A stretch of 64,000 nucleotides of DNA from Burkholderia sp. Ax-1719 (GCF_011753055.1 NZ_VWWJ01000021.1:62001-126000); one strand, 5' to 3'. Counted from the first letter of the stretch, positions 26,023-34,865 are shown. Translations and numbers: made by a program. Notes: generated by a model from the sequence alone, not told the origin.

Positions 26023-26697
26023 ATGTCTCACGTTTCCCTGGTTTCCGACGGCTTTTTTCTGTCGCTTTCGCTGTGCCTCGACATCGGTCTCGTCAATGTC
26101 GCGATCATTTCCCTCACGCTCTCGCACGGGTTCCGGCCGGGCTTCTGGCTCGGCTTCGGCTCGTGTTTCGGCGATCTGATTTACGCGGCGCTCGCGCTCG
26201 CCGGCATGGCGGCGCTGCTGCAGTTCGAGGCGGTGCGCTGGGTCGTATGGATTGGCGGCGCGGCGGTGCTGCTGATGCTCACCTGGAAGATGGCGCGCGA
26301 AGCGCTCAACCCCGCGAAGGCGCCTCCGGTCGAGGGCGAAGCGGACAGCGCCTCGCCCTTGCCCAACCCGTGGCGCAGTTTCGTGCGCGGCGTGCTGCTG
26401 GCGGTGTCGTCGCCCAGCGCGATTCTGTGGTTCGCCGCGGTGGGCGGCGCGCTCATCGCCAAATCGGGCGCGACGAGCGCAGGATCGGCGGCGCTATTTT
26501 TGTCGGGATTTTTTCTCGGCGGGCTTGGCTGGACGCTCTTTCTCTGCGGGCTCGCAAGCCACGGGCGCAAGCGCGCGGGCACTGGACTGCTGCGCGCGTG
26601 CCATGTGCTTTCGGCACTGCTTTTCGCGTGGTTCTCTTATAGCGTGATCGTGAACGGCTATCGCGATTTGATCGTTCAGGGCGCGGGCGCATCCTGA
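26023..26697 (+). CDS. LysE family amino-acid exporter
   Basis: This 224-residue inner-membrane protein has six predicted spans. The first segment, LSLSLCLDIGLVNVAIISLTLSHGFRPGFWLGFGSCFGDLIYAALALAG in outline, matches the LysE/RhtB N-terminus, although the usual PGP motif is replaced by DIGLVN. It would export an amino acid or related small molecule. It lies 92 bp after gabD on the same strand and ends just before a terminator. The substrate is unknown. Confidence 0.85.
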   Translation: MSHVSLVSDGFFLSLSLCLDIGLVNVAIISLTLSHGFRPGFWLGFGSCFGDLIYAALALAGMAALLQFEAVRWVVWIGGAAVLLMLTWKMAREALNPAKAPPVEGEADSASPLPNPWRSFVRGVLLAVSSPSAILWFAAVGGALIAKSGATSAGSAALFLSGFFLGGLGWTLFLCGLASHGRKRAGTGLLRACHVLSALLFAWFSYSVIVNGYRDLIVQGAGAS

Positions 26698-26729
26698 AGC
26701 GCGCCCTTCGTTTTCGCACCCAGAACGAC

Positions 26730-26769
26730 AAAGGCGCAACGCGGCGAGAGCCGGCGTTGCGCCTTTGTT
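26730..26769. terminator. Bidirectional intrinsic terminator
   Basis: A 13-bp stem AAAGGCGCAACGC / GCGTTGCGCCTTT with a further small GGC-GCC pairing in the loop, followed by T-rich sequence, lies between the convergent LysE-family gene and the small exported-protein gene. Confidence 0.88.
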
Positions 26770-26827
26770 TATCAGATCGATAAGACTGGCAGATGGCCCC
26801 CGCCATCCGCCGCCTCACCCTCAAATC

Positions 26828-27139
26828 TTAACGGCGATACCAGCCACCGTGATAGCCGTGGTAGTAGCCATAGCCATGGTGGTAATACGGGTGGCCGTAG
26901 TAGCCATAACCACCGTAGCCGCCAACGACCACGGCGGGCGGCGGCGCATAGACCACCGGCGGGGGCGGTGCGTAGTACACCGGCGGCGGCGGCGGTGCAT
27001 AAACCGGCGCTGCATAGACGGGATAAGCCGGTGCGACCGGAATGCCAATGCCGATACCCACCGAAACGTGCGCCTGCGCTGCGCTGACGAGCCCCACGCC
27101 CAGCGCTGCGGCAACGATAAACGAAACGGTCTTTTTCAC
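26828..27139 (-). CDS. Small exported Tyr/Pro/Gly/His-rich protein
   Basis: This 103-residue protein has a signal peptide (KKTVSFIVAAALGVGLVSAAQA, cleaved near residue 23). The mature part is low-complexity: Pro/Tyr/Val repeats (YAPPPPPVYYAPPPPVVYAPPP) then a Gly/Tyr/His-rich tail ending in WYRR. It starts with GTG at 27139 with AGGAG ten bases upstream. Similar short, tyrosine- and histidine-rich exported proteins are common in Burkholderiaceae; the function is unknown, and envelope or surface attachment is only a guess. Confidence 0.85.
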   Translation of the reverse strand: MKKTVSFIVAAALGVGLVSAAQAHVSVGIGIGIPVAPAYPVYAAPVYAPPPPPVYYAPPPPVVYAPPPAVVVGGYGGYGYYGHPYYHHGYGYYHGYHGGWYRR

Positions 27140-27533
27140 TTCTCTTCTCCTGGCGGCCGACGACGGCGTCGCTCCACATGACGGGCAGTGCCCACGTAAA
27201 GACTCTATCTAAAAGCGCCCCCGTCAAAGGTTGCCATTTGTTGCAAATTGCAATTGCCTTATACGCATTGAATGCGCCGCAACAAGCGCAGGTAAAACAT
27301 TTCTGCCGAAAAGACCCGCAAATGACGCCGTATCGCGCCGCCAGGCGGCCTGGTGACGGCGCATCGCGTGCGCCCGGTCAGAGTTACCTGACCCGTCGCC
27401 AAAGGTCTCTGATACGTAGGTAATGTTTGATTACAAATTGGTCGCGTCGCCTCGCCCCACGAACCTGGCGCCGGAAACGACGAAGCCCGGTGCAGAGACC
27501 GGGCTTCGTCGGATCGGATCGGGATGTCGGACG
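27140..27533. other. Intergenic region between two small minus-strand genes
   Basis: This stretch is AT-richer than its surroundings and must contain the promoter of the exported-protein gene, but no convincing -35/-10 pair was found. The terminator of the next minus-strand gene lies at its right end. Confidence 0.5.
27478..27511 (-). terminator. Intrinsic terminator after the 53-residue protein gene
   Basis: The stem CGAAGCCCGGT / ACCGGGCTTCG with a short loop (arms about 27480-27508) lies just downstream of the minus-strand small gene. The T-tract is weak, so termination may be partial. Confidence 0.65.
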
Positions 27534-27695
27534 CTAGCCGACTTTCACATACGCGAATTCGCGTGAGACGCTCGGCGGCACGTAGGCGCCGCTGATCTGC
27601 ACGCGTGGCGTGAGACGCTTTTTCTGATCCCACCAACGGCGACGCTGATGGGGGGTGAGGAACCGCAGATGCTTACGGTAAGCAAAAATGCTCAT
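27534..27695 (-). CDS. Conserved-looking 53-residue basic protein
   Basis: This small ORF starts at the ATG complementary to 27693-27695, with GGGAGG six bases upstream, and ends right before a terminator. The protein is rich in Arg, Lys and Trp (KHLRFLTPHQRRRWWDQKK) with a C-terminal YVPPSVSREFAYVKVG. It has no signal peptide or membrane span and no recognised family. Ribosome site plus terminator make a real gene likely. The basic N-terminal half could bind nucleic acid, which is speculation. Confidence 0.65.
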   Translation of the reverse strand: MSIFAYRKHLRFLTPHQRRRWWDQKKRLTPRVQISGAYVPPSVSREFAYVKVG

Positions 27696-28385
27696 GGTGA
27701 CCTCCCGAATCGGTGTACCGAAAGGAAACAGCCCAATTGCACGACAGCAACAGAAAAGAGCTGGAAAAACCGCAGTCATGGAAACCATTGTGCGCAGATC
27801 GCGCGAGCGCCGAACGCGGTGTAGCGAGATAGCCGCGTGCGCGGGACATAACGTCCGGGACCTGTTCGTCGCACGTTCAACGTGCTGGGCGAACGCGGCA
27901 GCGGCGGCCCCTGGCCAGTCACGCTGCGGGTCGAATCGATTGCCCCGGGCATCCATCGCGCGCGCCAGGCGAAATCCCGTTGCTCCGGGTGCCGGCTGCG
28001 ACCTGCGATCGAGCCCCTTCCATGCGCGCCCACGTTCGCGCAGCAGAACCCGTGCCACGGGTTCGTCATGAATTCTGTCGGCGACAGCCATCCTGTCTTT
28101 ATTGGGCTGCTGCCGTTGTGCCCTCGCGTCCTTTTTAACCGGACCATGCGCATCGCTTCGGTACGTCAGCGAACACTGCGCGACGCCGAACGTCGGGCGG
28201 CCACTGAAACCACTGTAACGGTTTACCCGGAAGCCTGTCAGAATCATGTGCGCAAGCCACGGGCAGCCGTCATCCCGCGCCCATCCTGGCGAGGCGTAAG
28301 CCGTGGTAATGTGGCAACGGCGCGCAGGTGCCGGCGCAAGGCGGCACGGGGCGCACGCTTAGGGATTCATCGACGAGAACGCACA
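27696..28385. other. 690-bp region without a recognised gene
   Basis: Both strands were read. The ORFs here lack ribosome sites and codon bias, and the frame leading into the EthD-like gene is open by chance. The region must contain the promoters of the two divergent small genes, but no clear promoter, terminator or repeat was recognised. Confidence 0.5.
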
Positions 28386-28706
28386 ATGATCAAGGTCAGC
28401 ATCCTTTATCCGTATCGGGAAAACGGCCGGTTCGACAGCGAGTACTACGTGACGCGGCACATGCCGCTCGCCGCGCAACTGTTCGGGGACGCCTGCAAGG
28501 GCTGGTCGGTCGACATCGGCATCAACGCGGGGCCACCGGGCACGCCGCCGCCCTATGTGGCGACGGGGCACTTCCTGTTTGAAACGCTCGACGCCTTTTA
28601 CGCGGTGTTCGCCGCGCACGACAAGGTGCTCATCGACGATATTCCCAACTACACCGACGGCGGCAACGGCACGATCCTCATCAGCGAGATCAAGATCACG
28701 GTCTGA
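28386..28706 (+). CDS. EthD family protein
   Basis: This 106-residue protein has the ferredoxin-like EthD pattern: MIKVSILYPYRENGRFDSEYYVTRHMPLAAQLFG at the start and PPYVATGHFLFETLDAFYAVFAAHDKVLIDDIPNYTD in the middle. The family is named for a protein needed for ethyl tert-butyl ether breakdown, but most members have unknown roles and act as small dimeric enzymes or binding proteins. The ATG at 28386 gives the usual family length. It lies 87 bp upstream of the YggT gene on the same strand. Confidence 0.88.
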   Translation: MIKVSILYPYRENGRFDSEYYVTRHMPLAAQLFGDACKGWSVDIGINAGPPGTPPPYVATGHFLFETLDAFYAVFAAHDKVLIDDIPNYTDGGNGTILISEIKITV

Positions 28707-28793
28707 TCCGCGCGCCGCGAGCCATCGCACGCGTGCAGGCGCCCAGCGGCGCCACCGCGTACCGTCACTCACCAAAAGAAGGAAAAAACACCG

Positions 28794-29357
28794 ATGTTCG
28801 GCGATATCGCCCGTTTTCTGCTCAACACGATCTTCACGTTGTTCGGCGCCGCCCTGCTGATGCGCGCCTGGCTCCAGTTCGTCCGCGTGCCGCCCTATAA
28901 CCCGGTCACGCACGGCATCCAGCAGGCCACCAACTGGCTCGTCCTGCCGCTGCGCCGGGTGATTCCGGGCGTACGTGGCGTCGACTGGGCGAGCATCGTG
29001 GCCGCGCTGCTTGCGTCGATCGTCTACGTGCTGCTGATGGTGTGGCTGGTGGGCGTCGATCCGCTCGGCCTGTTGCCCACGCTGCTGATCGTCGCGGTGC
29101 TCACGCTCGTGAAGTGGGCGCTCAACCTGCTGATCTGGCTCACCATCCTGATGGCGCTGCTGTCGTGGCTGAACCCGCGCTCGCCCGCCATGCCGGTGTT
29201 GTTCCAGGTCACCGCGCCGTTCCTCAACCCGCTGCGCCGGATCCTGCCGAACTTCGGCGGCCTCGATCTTTCGCCGATCCTGCTGTTCGTGATCGTGCAG
29301 GTGCTGCTGATGGTCGTCACGCGCGCGGCGGTTTCGCTCACGCTGTTCGGTATCTGA
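28794..29357 (+). CDS. YggT family membrane protein
   Basis: This 187-residue protein contains two YggT repeats, each with a pair of membrane spans and the loop pattern seen in LRRVIPGVRGVDWASIVAALL (near residue 52) and LRRILPNFGGLDLSPILLFVIVQ (near 145). YggT proteins are implicated in osmotic-shock tolerance or division-site membrane organisation in other bacteria; the role here is unknown. It ends about 110 bp before tRNA-Gly. Confidence 0.88.
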   Translation: MFGDIARFLLNTIFTLFGAALLMRAWLQFVRVPPYNPVTHGIQQATNWLVLPLRRVIPGVRGVDWASIVAALLASIVYVLLMVWLVGVDPLGLLPTLLIVAVLTLVKWALNLLIWLTILMALLSWLNPRSPAMPVLFQVTAPFLNPLRRILPNFGGLDLSPILLFVIVQVLLMVVTRAAVSLTLFGI

Positions 29358-29425
29358 TCCGGGTCTGACCGGGTCTCCGGATCATCGTTTGAATCGCGTC
29401 GCCGGGTTTTTCAGATTGCGCGAAT

Positions 29426-29455
29426 TTGCGCAACCCGGCGAAAAACGCGTAAAAT
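29426..29455 (+). promoter_or_regulatory. Promoter of tRNA-Gly
   Basis: TTGCGC at 29426-29431 and TAAAAT at 29450-29455 are separated by 18 bp. The expected start near 29462 lies just before the mature tRNA. Confidence 0.6.
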
Positions 29456-29465
29456 GGCGCGCTCT

Positions 29466-29540
29466 GCGGGCGTCGTATAATGGCCATTACCTCAGCTTCC
29501 CAAGCTGATGACGTGGGTTCGATTCCCATCGCCCGCTCCA
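29466..29540 (+). tRNA. tRNA-Gly (anticodon CCC), CCA encoded
   Basis: The acceptor arms GCGGGCG and CGCCCGC pair perfectly, the anticodon stem encloses the loop TTCCCAA with anticodon CCC, the T loop GTTCGATTC is normal, and discriminator T plus CCA follow. It reads GGG codons. Confidence 0.95.
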
Positions 29541-29821
29541 GAATGCCTCGCCGCTCTTCGTCATCGTGACGGAACGGCATCCAGCGCCAAACCGGCTCCC
29601 CTCTTTTGCAAAGTTTGCGGTTCTCCCGCCAGTGCCTTCGCGCGCCCGGCTTTCGGCATGCTTGCGCAGTTCGCTGCGCGTTGCTCGATCGTTGCGCTAG
29701 CATCTTGTTTGCGTGGCTCGATCCAGACTTGTTCCGATTTAGACCCGCATGATCGGCGCAATCCGATCCTCCGCCAACCACCCGCGTTTTCCCCCTGCGT
29801 GCCCGCGCGCAGGCGTCATCG
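29541..29821. other. Region downstream of tRNA-Gly
   Basis: This 281-bp stretch shows no gene and no partial copy of the tRNA 3' end, so there is no sign that an element integrated at this tRNA inside the window. Confidence 0.5.
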
Positions 29822-30046
29822 ATGGAACGATTTTTCATGTCCCGCCGCAGTGCGGTTGCGCTCATCGTGAGAGTGCGCACATCACTGCTTGCCCATAACG
29901 ACGACCAGCCGCCCGCCAACGCCCAGCGTCAGCAGGAGCGCGTCGCCGCACTCACGCGTCTGCTGTTCGACGTGCGCGCCGGCCGCGTCAGTGTGTTCGA
30001 GCTGAAAGATCCGGCGTCGATGCACATCACCATCTCGTCGGACTGA
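29822..30046 (+). CDS. Hypothetical small protein (74 residues)
   Basis: The second half of this ORF (from about NDDQPPANAQ to the end, ITISSD) has almost exclusively G or C in the third codon position, like the real genes around it, and includes a plausible helix (RQQERVAALTRLLFDVRAG). The first part is less convincing, so the true start may be the internal ATG at 29837 or later. There is no recognised family and no strong ribosome site. It sits alone between tRNA-Gly and trmB. Confidence 0.45.
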   Translation: MERFFMSRRSAVALIVRVRTSLLAHNDDQPPANAQRQQERVAALTRLLFDVRAGRVSVFELKDPASMHITISSD

Positions 30047-30116
30047 CCCGAAGCGCGGAATAAACCCGGCCCCGCAGCGCGTCAGGCACCGCGTCAGGGG
30101 CCACAAGCCGCGCTGT

Positions 30117-30122
30117 TATAAT
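30117..30122 (+). promoter_or_regulatory. Candidate -10 element upstream of trmB
   Basis: A perfect TATAAT lies here with no clear -35 at the right distance. It would give a trmB leader of about 170 nt. Confidence 0.35.
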
Positions 30123-30297
30123 GAGCGGTTCGCGGTCGTGTGTGCCTCGCGTGCGCCTGTTAGCGACCTTGCGCGCCTGCGCATGCCGATCTGCCCGAAC
30201 TTGAGCGGCACATGTCCGCCAGCAGCGAGTCCCGCCGCAAGCAATGTCTGCCTCTGCGCCAGACGCGGCCCGCTGCCTCTATTTCCCATCCTCGAAG

Positions 30298-31077
30298 ATG
30301 AACCACGAACCGAACGATCCGGCGGACGACGCTCCCGACGCCGCTGAAATGCCCGCCGCAGCCGACGCTGACCAAACCGCCGAAGAAGGCACGGAAGCCG
30401 GCCTGCGCCATCGCCGTATCCGCAGCTTCGTGACGCGCGCCGGGCGCGTGTCGACAGGCCAGCGCCGCGCGATGGACGAACTCGGGCCGCGCTTCGTCGT
30501 GCCCTATGCACCCGAGGCGGCCGACTTGAGCGCCCTGTTCGGCCGTGAAGCGCCGCGCGTGCTGGAGATCGGTTTCGGCATGGGCGCGAGCACGGCGGAA
30601 ATTGCCGCATTGCGCCCGAACGACGATTTCCTCGGCGTGGAAGTGCACGAGCCGGGCGTCGGCGCGCTGCTCAAGCTGATCGGCGAGCAGGACCTTACGA
30701 ACATCCGCATCATCCAGCACGACGCCGTGGAAGTGCTCGAAAACATGATCGCGCCGGACAGCCTCGACGGCGTGCACATCTTCTTCCCCGATCCGTGGCA
30801 CAAGGCGCGCCATCACAAGCGCCGCCTGATCCAGCCGAAGTTCGTGCAACTGCTGATCTCGCGCATGAAGCCGGGTGCGTATCTGCATTGCGCGACCGAC
30901 TGGCAGAACTACGCGGAACAGATGCTTGAAGTGCTGGGCGGCGAAGCCGCGCTCGAAAACACGGCCGCCGATTACGCGCCGCGCCCCGACTATCGCCCGG
31001 TGACGAAGTTCGAGCGCCGCGGTCTGCGCCTCGGTCATGGCGTGTGGGATCTGGTGTTCAAGCGCCGCGCGGTCTGA
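30298..31077 (+). CDS. trmB: tRNA (guanine-N7-)-methyltransferase
   Basis: This 259-residue enzyme methylates G46 of many tRNAs using S-adenosylmethionine. The SAM motif VLEIGFGMGASTAEIAALRP, the FLGVEVHEPGVG segment, the catalytic region IFFPDPWHKARHHKRRLIQP and the C-terminal PVTKFERRG are all present. An acidic 50-residue N-terminal extension precedes the domain. The ATG at 30298 was chosen over 30244 because homology is confined to the later part; neither has a strong ribosome site. Confidence 0.95.
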   Translation: MNHEPNDPADDAPDAAEMPAAADADQTAEEGTEAGLRHRRIRSFVTRAGRVSTGQRRAMDELGPRFVVPYAPEAADLSALFGREAPRVLEIGFGMGASTAEIAALRPNDDFLGVEVHEPGVGALLKLIGEQDLTNIRIIQHDAVEVLENMIAPDSLDGVHIFFPDPWHKARHHKRRLIQPKFVQLLISRMKPGAYLHCATDWQNYAEQMLEVLGGEAALENTAADYAPRPDYRPVTKFERRGLRLGHGVWDLVFKRRAV

Positions 31078-31103
31078 AATCGGATCAAACGACGCTGACA
31101 AAA

Positions 31104-31135
31104 CAAAACGGGCGCCTTCGCGGCGCCCGTTTTGC
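31104..31135. terminator. Bidirectional intrinsic terminator
   Basis: A GGGCGCC / GGCGCCC stem extended by AAAAC / GTTTT pairs lies between the convergent trmB and uppP genes. Confidence 0.9.
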
Positions 31136-31164
31136 ATTGCTGGATCGAATCGTGAAGGCGAACG

Positions 31165-32055
31165 TCAATCGCCCCAGTCCAGGCCGCCGCTATAACCCAC
31201 CAGCAGGATCACCAGACCGAACACGATGCGATACCACGCGAACGCCGTGAAATCGTGCGAGGCGACATAGCGCAGCAGCCAGCGCACACAGGCGAACGCG
31301 CTCACGAAAGCCGCGATAAAACCCACGCCGAACAGACCGAACCAGTCCATCGACAGCGTCTGCCAGGTCTTGTGAAGCTCATAGAGCGTCGCGCCGAAGA
31401 TCACCGGAATCGCGAGGAAGAACGAGAACTCCGTGGCGACGCGGCGCTCGACGCCAAACAGCATCGCCCCGATGATCGTCGCGCCGGAACGCGACATGCC
31501 GGGGATCAGCGCGCAGCACTGCGCACAGCCGATCTTGAAGGCGTCGAGCAGCGTGATCTCGTCGAGCGAATTCACGCGGGCGGGCCGCGCCGTGCTGACG
31601 GCCACCGTCCCTGCGGCGTTGCCGGCCGCATTGCTCATCACGCCGCCAGCCGCCCGCATGCGCCCTTCCACCCACAGAATGACCAAACCGCCGAAGACGA
31701 GCGCACACGCCACTGGAACCGGCGAAAACAGCACCGACTTAATCGCTTTCTCGAACATCAGGCCGAGCACGACGGCGGGAATGGTCGCCACGATGACGTT
31801 GAGCGCAAAGCGACGCGCATTGGGCCGCGACGGCAGGCCAGCCACCACGCCGCCAATCTTGCGGCGAAACTCCCAGCACACCGCGAGAATCGCGCCGAAC
31901 TGGATCACGACGTCGAAGGTCTTTTCATACTCGCCGTCGAAGCCGAGCACGCTGCCCGCCACGATCAGATGCCCCGTGCTGGAAACCGGCAGAAATTCCG
32001 TCAGCCCTTCGACGATGCCCAGAATCAGGGCCTTGCACGTCACGATCCAGTCCAT
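31165..32055 (-). CDS. uppP: Undecaprenyl-diphosphate phosphatase
   Basis: This 296-residue inner-membrane enzyme recycles undecaprenyl diphosphate to the monophosphate carrier used for cell-wall synthesis; overproduction gives bacitracin resistance. The two active-site motifs are present: EGLTEFLPVSSTGHL near residue 17 and PGMSRSGATI near residue 183. It has about eight membrane spans. An Ala/Thr/Val-rich loop of about 30 residues near 130-165 is longer than in E. coli UppP. Confidence 0.96.
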   Translation of the reverse strand: MDWIVTCKALILGIVEGLTEFLPVSSTGHLIVAGSVLGFDGEYEKTFDVVIQFGAILAVCWEFRRKIGGVVAGLPSRPNARRFALNVIVATIPAVVLGLMFEKAIKSVLFSPVPVACALVFGGLVILWVEGRMRAAGGVMSNAAGNAAGTVAVSTARPARVNSLDEITLLDAFKIGCAQCCALIPGMSRSGATIIGAMLFGVERRVATEFSFFLAIPVIFGATLYELHKTWQTLSMDWFGLFGVGFIAAFVSAFACVRWLLRYVASHDFTAFAWYRIVFGLVILLVGYSGGLDWGD

Positions 32056-32106
32056 CCCTGCACCTCGCGATAGTGGCGTCGCGCGTGCCGAGACTAGCTT
32101 CTGTCG

Positions 32107-32730
32107 CTATTTCTCGACGATCTGCACGCGTATGCCGTTTGTAAGGATGGTGATTGTACCGGGTTCGTAATTCACGCCGGCGAACTGGAGCTGATCGGGC
32201 TTGAACGTGTAGACGGGATAGTTGGTGAGCAACTGGGCGGCGGCCATCGCCGCCACGGCGTTGACCTGCTGCCCGTACGCGGCGGCATTGCCCGCCATAT
32301 CGACGCTATCGACCGACGGCGAGCGCAGCACGACCGAGCGGCTGGTCGCGTCGTAGGCCAGTTCGCTCGACAGTGTGAACGCGCCGTTGACGGGCTGCTG
32401 CATGAGCGGGCTTTCGAGGTGGGCGTCGACATGCACGGCCACGCGATTGCGATCGGGCAGCAAGGTGACGACAGGATTGGTCAGCGCGACCTCGAACAAC
32501 TGCTGCACCGAGCGGTGATACGGGAACTTGCGCAGCACCGCATCCTGCACCTGCTGCTGCGAGAACGTGTAGTGATCGGGGATGAACGGGAACGTGCCGC
32601 TCGCGCAGGCGCCGAGCGACATCGCCGCGCCCGCGGCAGCACAGGCCGACAGCAGGAAAGCGCGCCGCGTGGCGCGAGGTGCGTCCGGAGTGCGCGAGAG
32701 GTGGGGAGCGCGCGGCGCGCGTCGGATCAT
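32107..32730 (-). CDS. DUF1439-type lipoprotein, possibly Tat-exported
   Basis: This 207-residue protein has a long N-terminus ending in TRRAFLLSACAAAGAAMSLGAC. The twin arginines (residues 22-23) followed by hydrophobic residues and a lipobox cysteine (residue 42, LGAC) suggest a lipoprotein, perhaps exported folded by Tat. The mature part (HYTFSQQQVQDAVLRKFPYHRS...) resembles DUF1439 proteins of the outer membrane. The ATG at 32730 has GGAG about eight bases upstream. The function is unknown. It follows the Cys-cluster gene and precedes uppP. Confidence 0.8.
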   Translation of the reverse strand: MIRRAPRAPHLSRTPDAPRATRRAFLLSACAAAGAAMSLGACASGTFPFIPDHYTFSQQQVQDAVLRKFPYHRSVQQLFEVALTNPVVTLLPDRNRVAVHVDAHLESPLMQQPVNGAFTLSSELAYDATSRSVVLRSPSVDSVDMAGNAAAYGQQVNAVAAMAAAQLLTNYPVYTFKPDQLQFAGVNYEPGTITILTNGIRVQIVEK

Positions 32731-32770
32731 GCGAAATCTCCTTGAAGAACGGCGATGCTCAACGAGCGCG

Positions 32771-33082
32771 TCAATGCGCACCCCGGGGCGTGGACGGCGG
32801 CTGCGTGGCGGCTTCGAGCTGATCGAGCCAGAACAGCGCCTCTTCGCGCGACGTGCCGCACATCTCGGCCTGCGGTTGCAGTCCGGAGCAGCAGGCGGGC
32901 CGCAACGGCGAACCGAATATCTTGCACTGCAAGTCCTCGCCTAACTGCGCGCAACGCACGCCGGCGGGCTTGCCATCGGGCATGCCGGGAATCGGCGAGC
33001 TGATGGAGGGCGCGATACAGCACGCGCCGCAGCCGGGGCGGCAGGCGTGCGCGGACGCGCTAGAAGTTGAAGCGGCACTCAC
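32771..33082 (-). CDS. YkgJ family cysteine-cluster protein
   Basis: This 103-residue protein starts with GTG at 33082 (AGGAAG seven bases upstream). It carries eight or more cysteines in the zinc/iron-chelating YkgJ pattern: CRPGCGACCIAPS near the N-terminus, then GVRCAQLGEDLQCKIF, PACCSG and EMC. Proteins of this family bind a metal ion and their role is unclear. It is divergent from hemN and just upstream of the lipoprotein gene. Confidence 0.88.
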   Translation of the reverse strand: MSAASTSSASAHACRPGCGACCIAPSISSPIPGMPDGKPAGVRCAQLGEDLQCKIFGSPLRPACCSGLQPQAEMCGTSREEALFWLDQLEAATQPPSTPRGAH

Positions 33083-33312
33083 ATCGGCTTCCTGAAACAA
33101 AACGGTTGCTGAATCAAAACGACAGCGCGGCAACAACTTGCGCGGCGCTGCCCGCATTGTGCCACCTCGCGCGCGTCGGCCTGGACTGGCTCTGACTGCG
33201 ACCTTTTTACACAAACGGTGCGGCCCATCGCCCTCTTACACTGGATTCATCCGGCGCTGTCGGAGCCGCCTGCCCGTGCGGCGCCCCCGCGCCTCATCCC
33301 AGAGAGCCCCGC

Positions 33313-34698
33313 ATGAGCGACGCCGACCTCCTCTTCCGCCCCGACCTGCTCGCGAAGTACGGCGCGAACGGCCCACGGTATACGTCCTATCCGACCGCCC
33401 TGCAGTTCCGCGACGATTTCGATCTCGACCACTACCGGCGCGCGGCCGCCGATCCCGGCGCCGCCGATACCGACCTCTCGCTCTACTTCCACATCCCGTT
33501 CTGCGACACCGTCTGCTTCTATTGCGGCTGCAACAAGATCGCGACAAAAAACCGCGCCCGCGCAAAGCCTTACGTCCAGCAACTCGTGCGAGAAATGGCA
33601 TTGCAGGCGGCGCTGTTCGACACGAAGCGCCCCGTATCGCAACTGCACTGGGGCGGCGGCACGCCCACGTTTCTTTCGCTCGACGAAATGAGTACGTTGA
33701 TGGCGGCCACGCGTGAACATTTCGCGCTGCAGCCCGAAAGCGAAGCCGAATACTCGATCGAGATCGATCCGCGCGAGGCCTCGGCCGAAACGATCGGCCA
33801 CCTGCGCAGCCTGGGTTTCAACCGGCTGAGCCTTGGTGTGCAGGATTTCGATCCGGTCGTGCAGCGTGCCGTCAACCGCGTGCAGCCGCTCGAACTGACC
33901 ATCGACGTGATGAACGCGGCGCGCGCGAACGGCTTCGATTCGATCAGCGTCGATCTGATCTACGGGCTGCCGCATCAGGACGTCAAAAGCTTCGGGCGCA
34001 CACTCGACACGATCCTGCTGCTCGCGCCCGAGCGCATTTCGGTGTTCGGATACGCGCACATGCCGCAGCTCTTCAAGATGCAGCGGCAAATCGACGCCGC
34101 AGCACTGCCGACGCCCGCCACGCGGCTCGCCCTGCTGCAAAGGGTGGTCGAACAGTTGACCGACGCGGGCTATGTGTACATCGGCATGGATCATTTCGCG
34201 CTGCCCACCGACGAACTCGCGCGCGCCCAGCGGCAGCGCACGCTGCATCGCAACTTCCAGGGCTACAGCACGCGCGCGGACTGCGATCTGATCGGCTTCG
34301 GTGCTTCGTCGATCGGCAAGGTCGGCGATGTGTACGCGCAGAACGCGAAGGATCTGCCTGGCTACGGCGCGGCCATCGACGCCGGGCGGCTGGCAATCTC
34401 GCGCGGCGTGCGCCTCACCGCCGACGACCGGCTGCGCCGCGACATCATCACCGAGCTGATGTGCAATCTCGAATTGCGTTTCGATGAATTCGAGGCGGCC
34501 TATGGGGTGCGCTTTCCAGCGGCCTTTGCGCCGGAACTGGAGCGGCTGCGCGCCTTCGAAGCGGACGGGCTGATCGCGCGCAGCTCCGACCGGCTGGAGG
34601 TGCTGCCCGCCGGGCGCATGTTCGTGCGCAACATCGCCATGGTGTTCGACCGCTATCTGGGCACGCAGCAGGCAGAGCGCTTTTCGCGCACGATCTGA
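33313..34698 (+). CDS. hemN: Oxygen-independent coproporphyrinogen III oxidase
   Basis: This 461-residue radical-SAM enzyme decarboxylates coproporphyrinogen III to protoporphyrinogen IX without oxygen. The [4Fe-4S] motif CDTVCFYCGC lies near residues 66-75 after YFHIPF, and the SAM-binding GGGTPTFLS follows near residue 118. The later LGVQDFDPVVQRAVNR and YIGMDHFALPTDELA segments are typical of true HemN rather than HemW. No FNR-type site was recognised upstream. Confidence 0.95.
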   Translation: MSDADLLFRPDLLAKYGANGPRYTSYPTALQFRDDFDLDHYRRAAADPGAADTDLSLYFHIPFCDTVCFYCGCNKIATKNRARAKPYVQQLVREMALQAALFDTKRPVSQLHWGGGTPTFLSLDEMSTLMAATREHFALQPESEAEYSIEIDPREASAETIGHLRSLGFNRLSLGVQDFDPVVQRAVNRVQPLELTIDVMNAARANGFDSISVDLIYGLPHQDVKSFGRTLDTILLLAPERISVFGYAHMPQLFKMQRQIDAAALPTPATRLALLQRVVEQLTDAGYVYIGMDHFALPTDELARAQRQRTLHRNFQGYSTRADCDLIGFGASSIGKVGDVYAQNAKDLPGYGAAIDAGRLAISRGVRLTADDRLRRDIITELMCNLELRFDEFEAAYGVRFPAAFAPELERLRAFEADGLIARSSDRLEVLPAGRMFVRNIAMVFDRYLGTQQAERFSRTI

Positions 34699-34705
34699 GC
34701 GCAGC

Positions 34706-34734
34706 TTGCCGAGGCTGCGGTTTTACGTCATAAT
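34706..34734 (+). promoter_or_regulatory. Promoter of tRNA-Leu
   Basis: TTGCCG at 34706-34711 and CATAAT at 34729-34734 are 17 bp apart, placing the start about 40 nt before the mature tRNA. Confidence 0.55.
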
Positions 34735-34780
34735 TTACGGCTACTTCGAGCGCCTGTTCTCTAGACGGGTTGCGAGAGCT

Positions 34781-34865
34781 GCCTCGGTGGTGAAATTGGT
34801 AGACGCGCCGGACTCAAAATCCGGTTCCGAAAGGAGTGCCGGTTCGATTCCGGCCCGAGGCACCA
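34781..34865 (+). tRNA. tRNA-Leu (anticodon CAA), CCA encoded
   Basis: The acceptor arms GCCTCGG and CCGAGGC pair, the anticodon loop is CTCAAAA with anticodon CAA, there is a long variable arm as in all leucine tRNAs, and A-CCA ends the gene. It reads UUG codons. Confidence 0.95.

Noticed and set aside
33083..33312. FNR-type site upstream of hemN
   Set aside because: No TTGAT-N4-ATCAA-like sequence was found.
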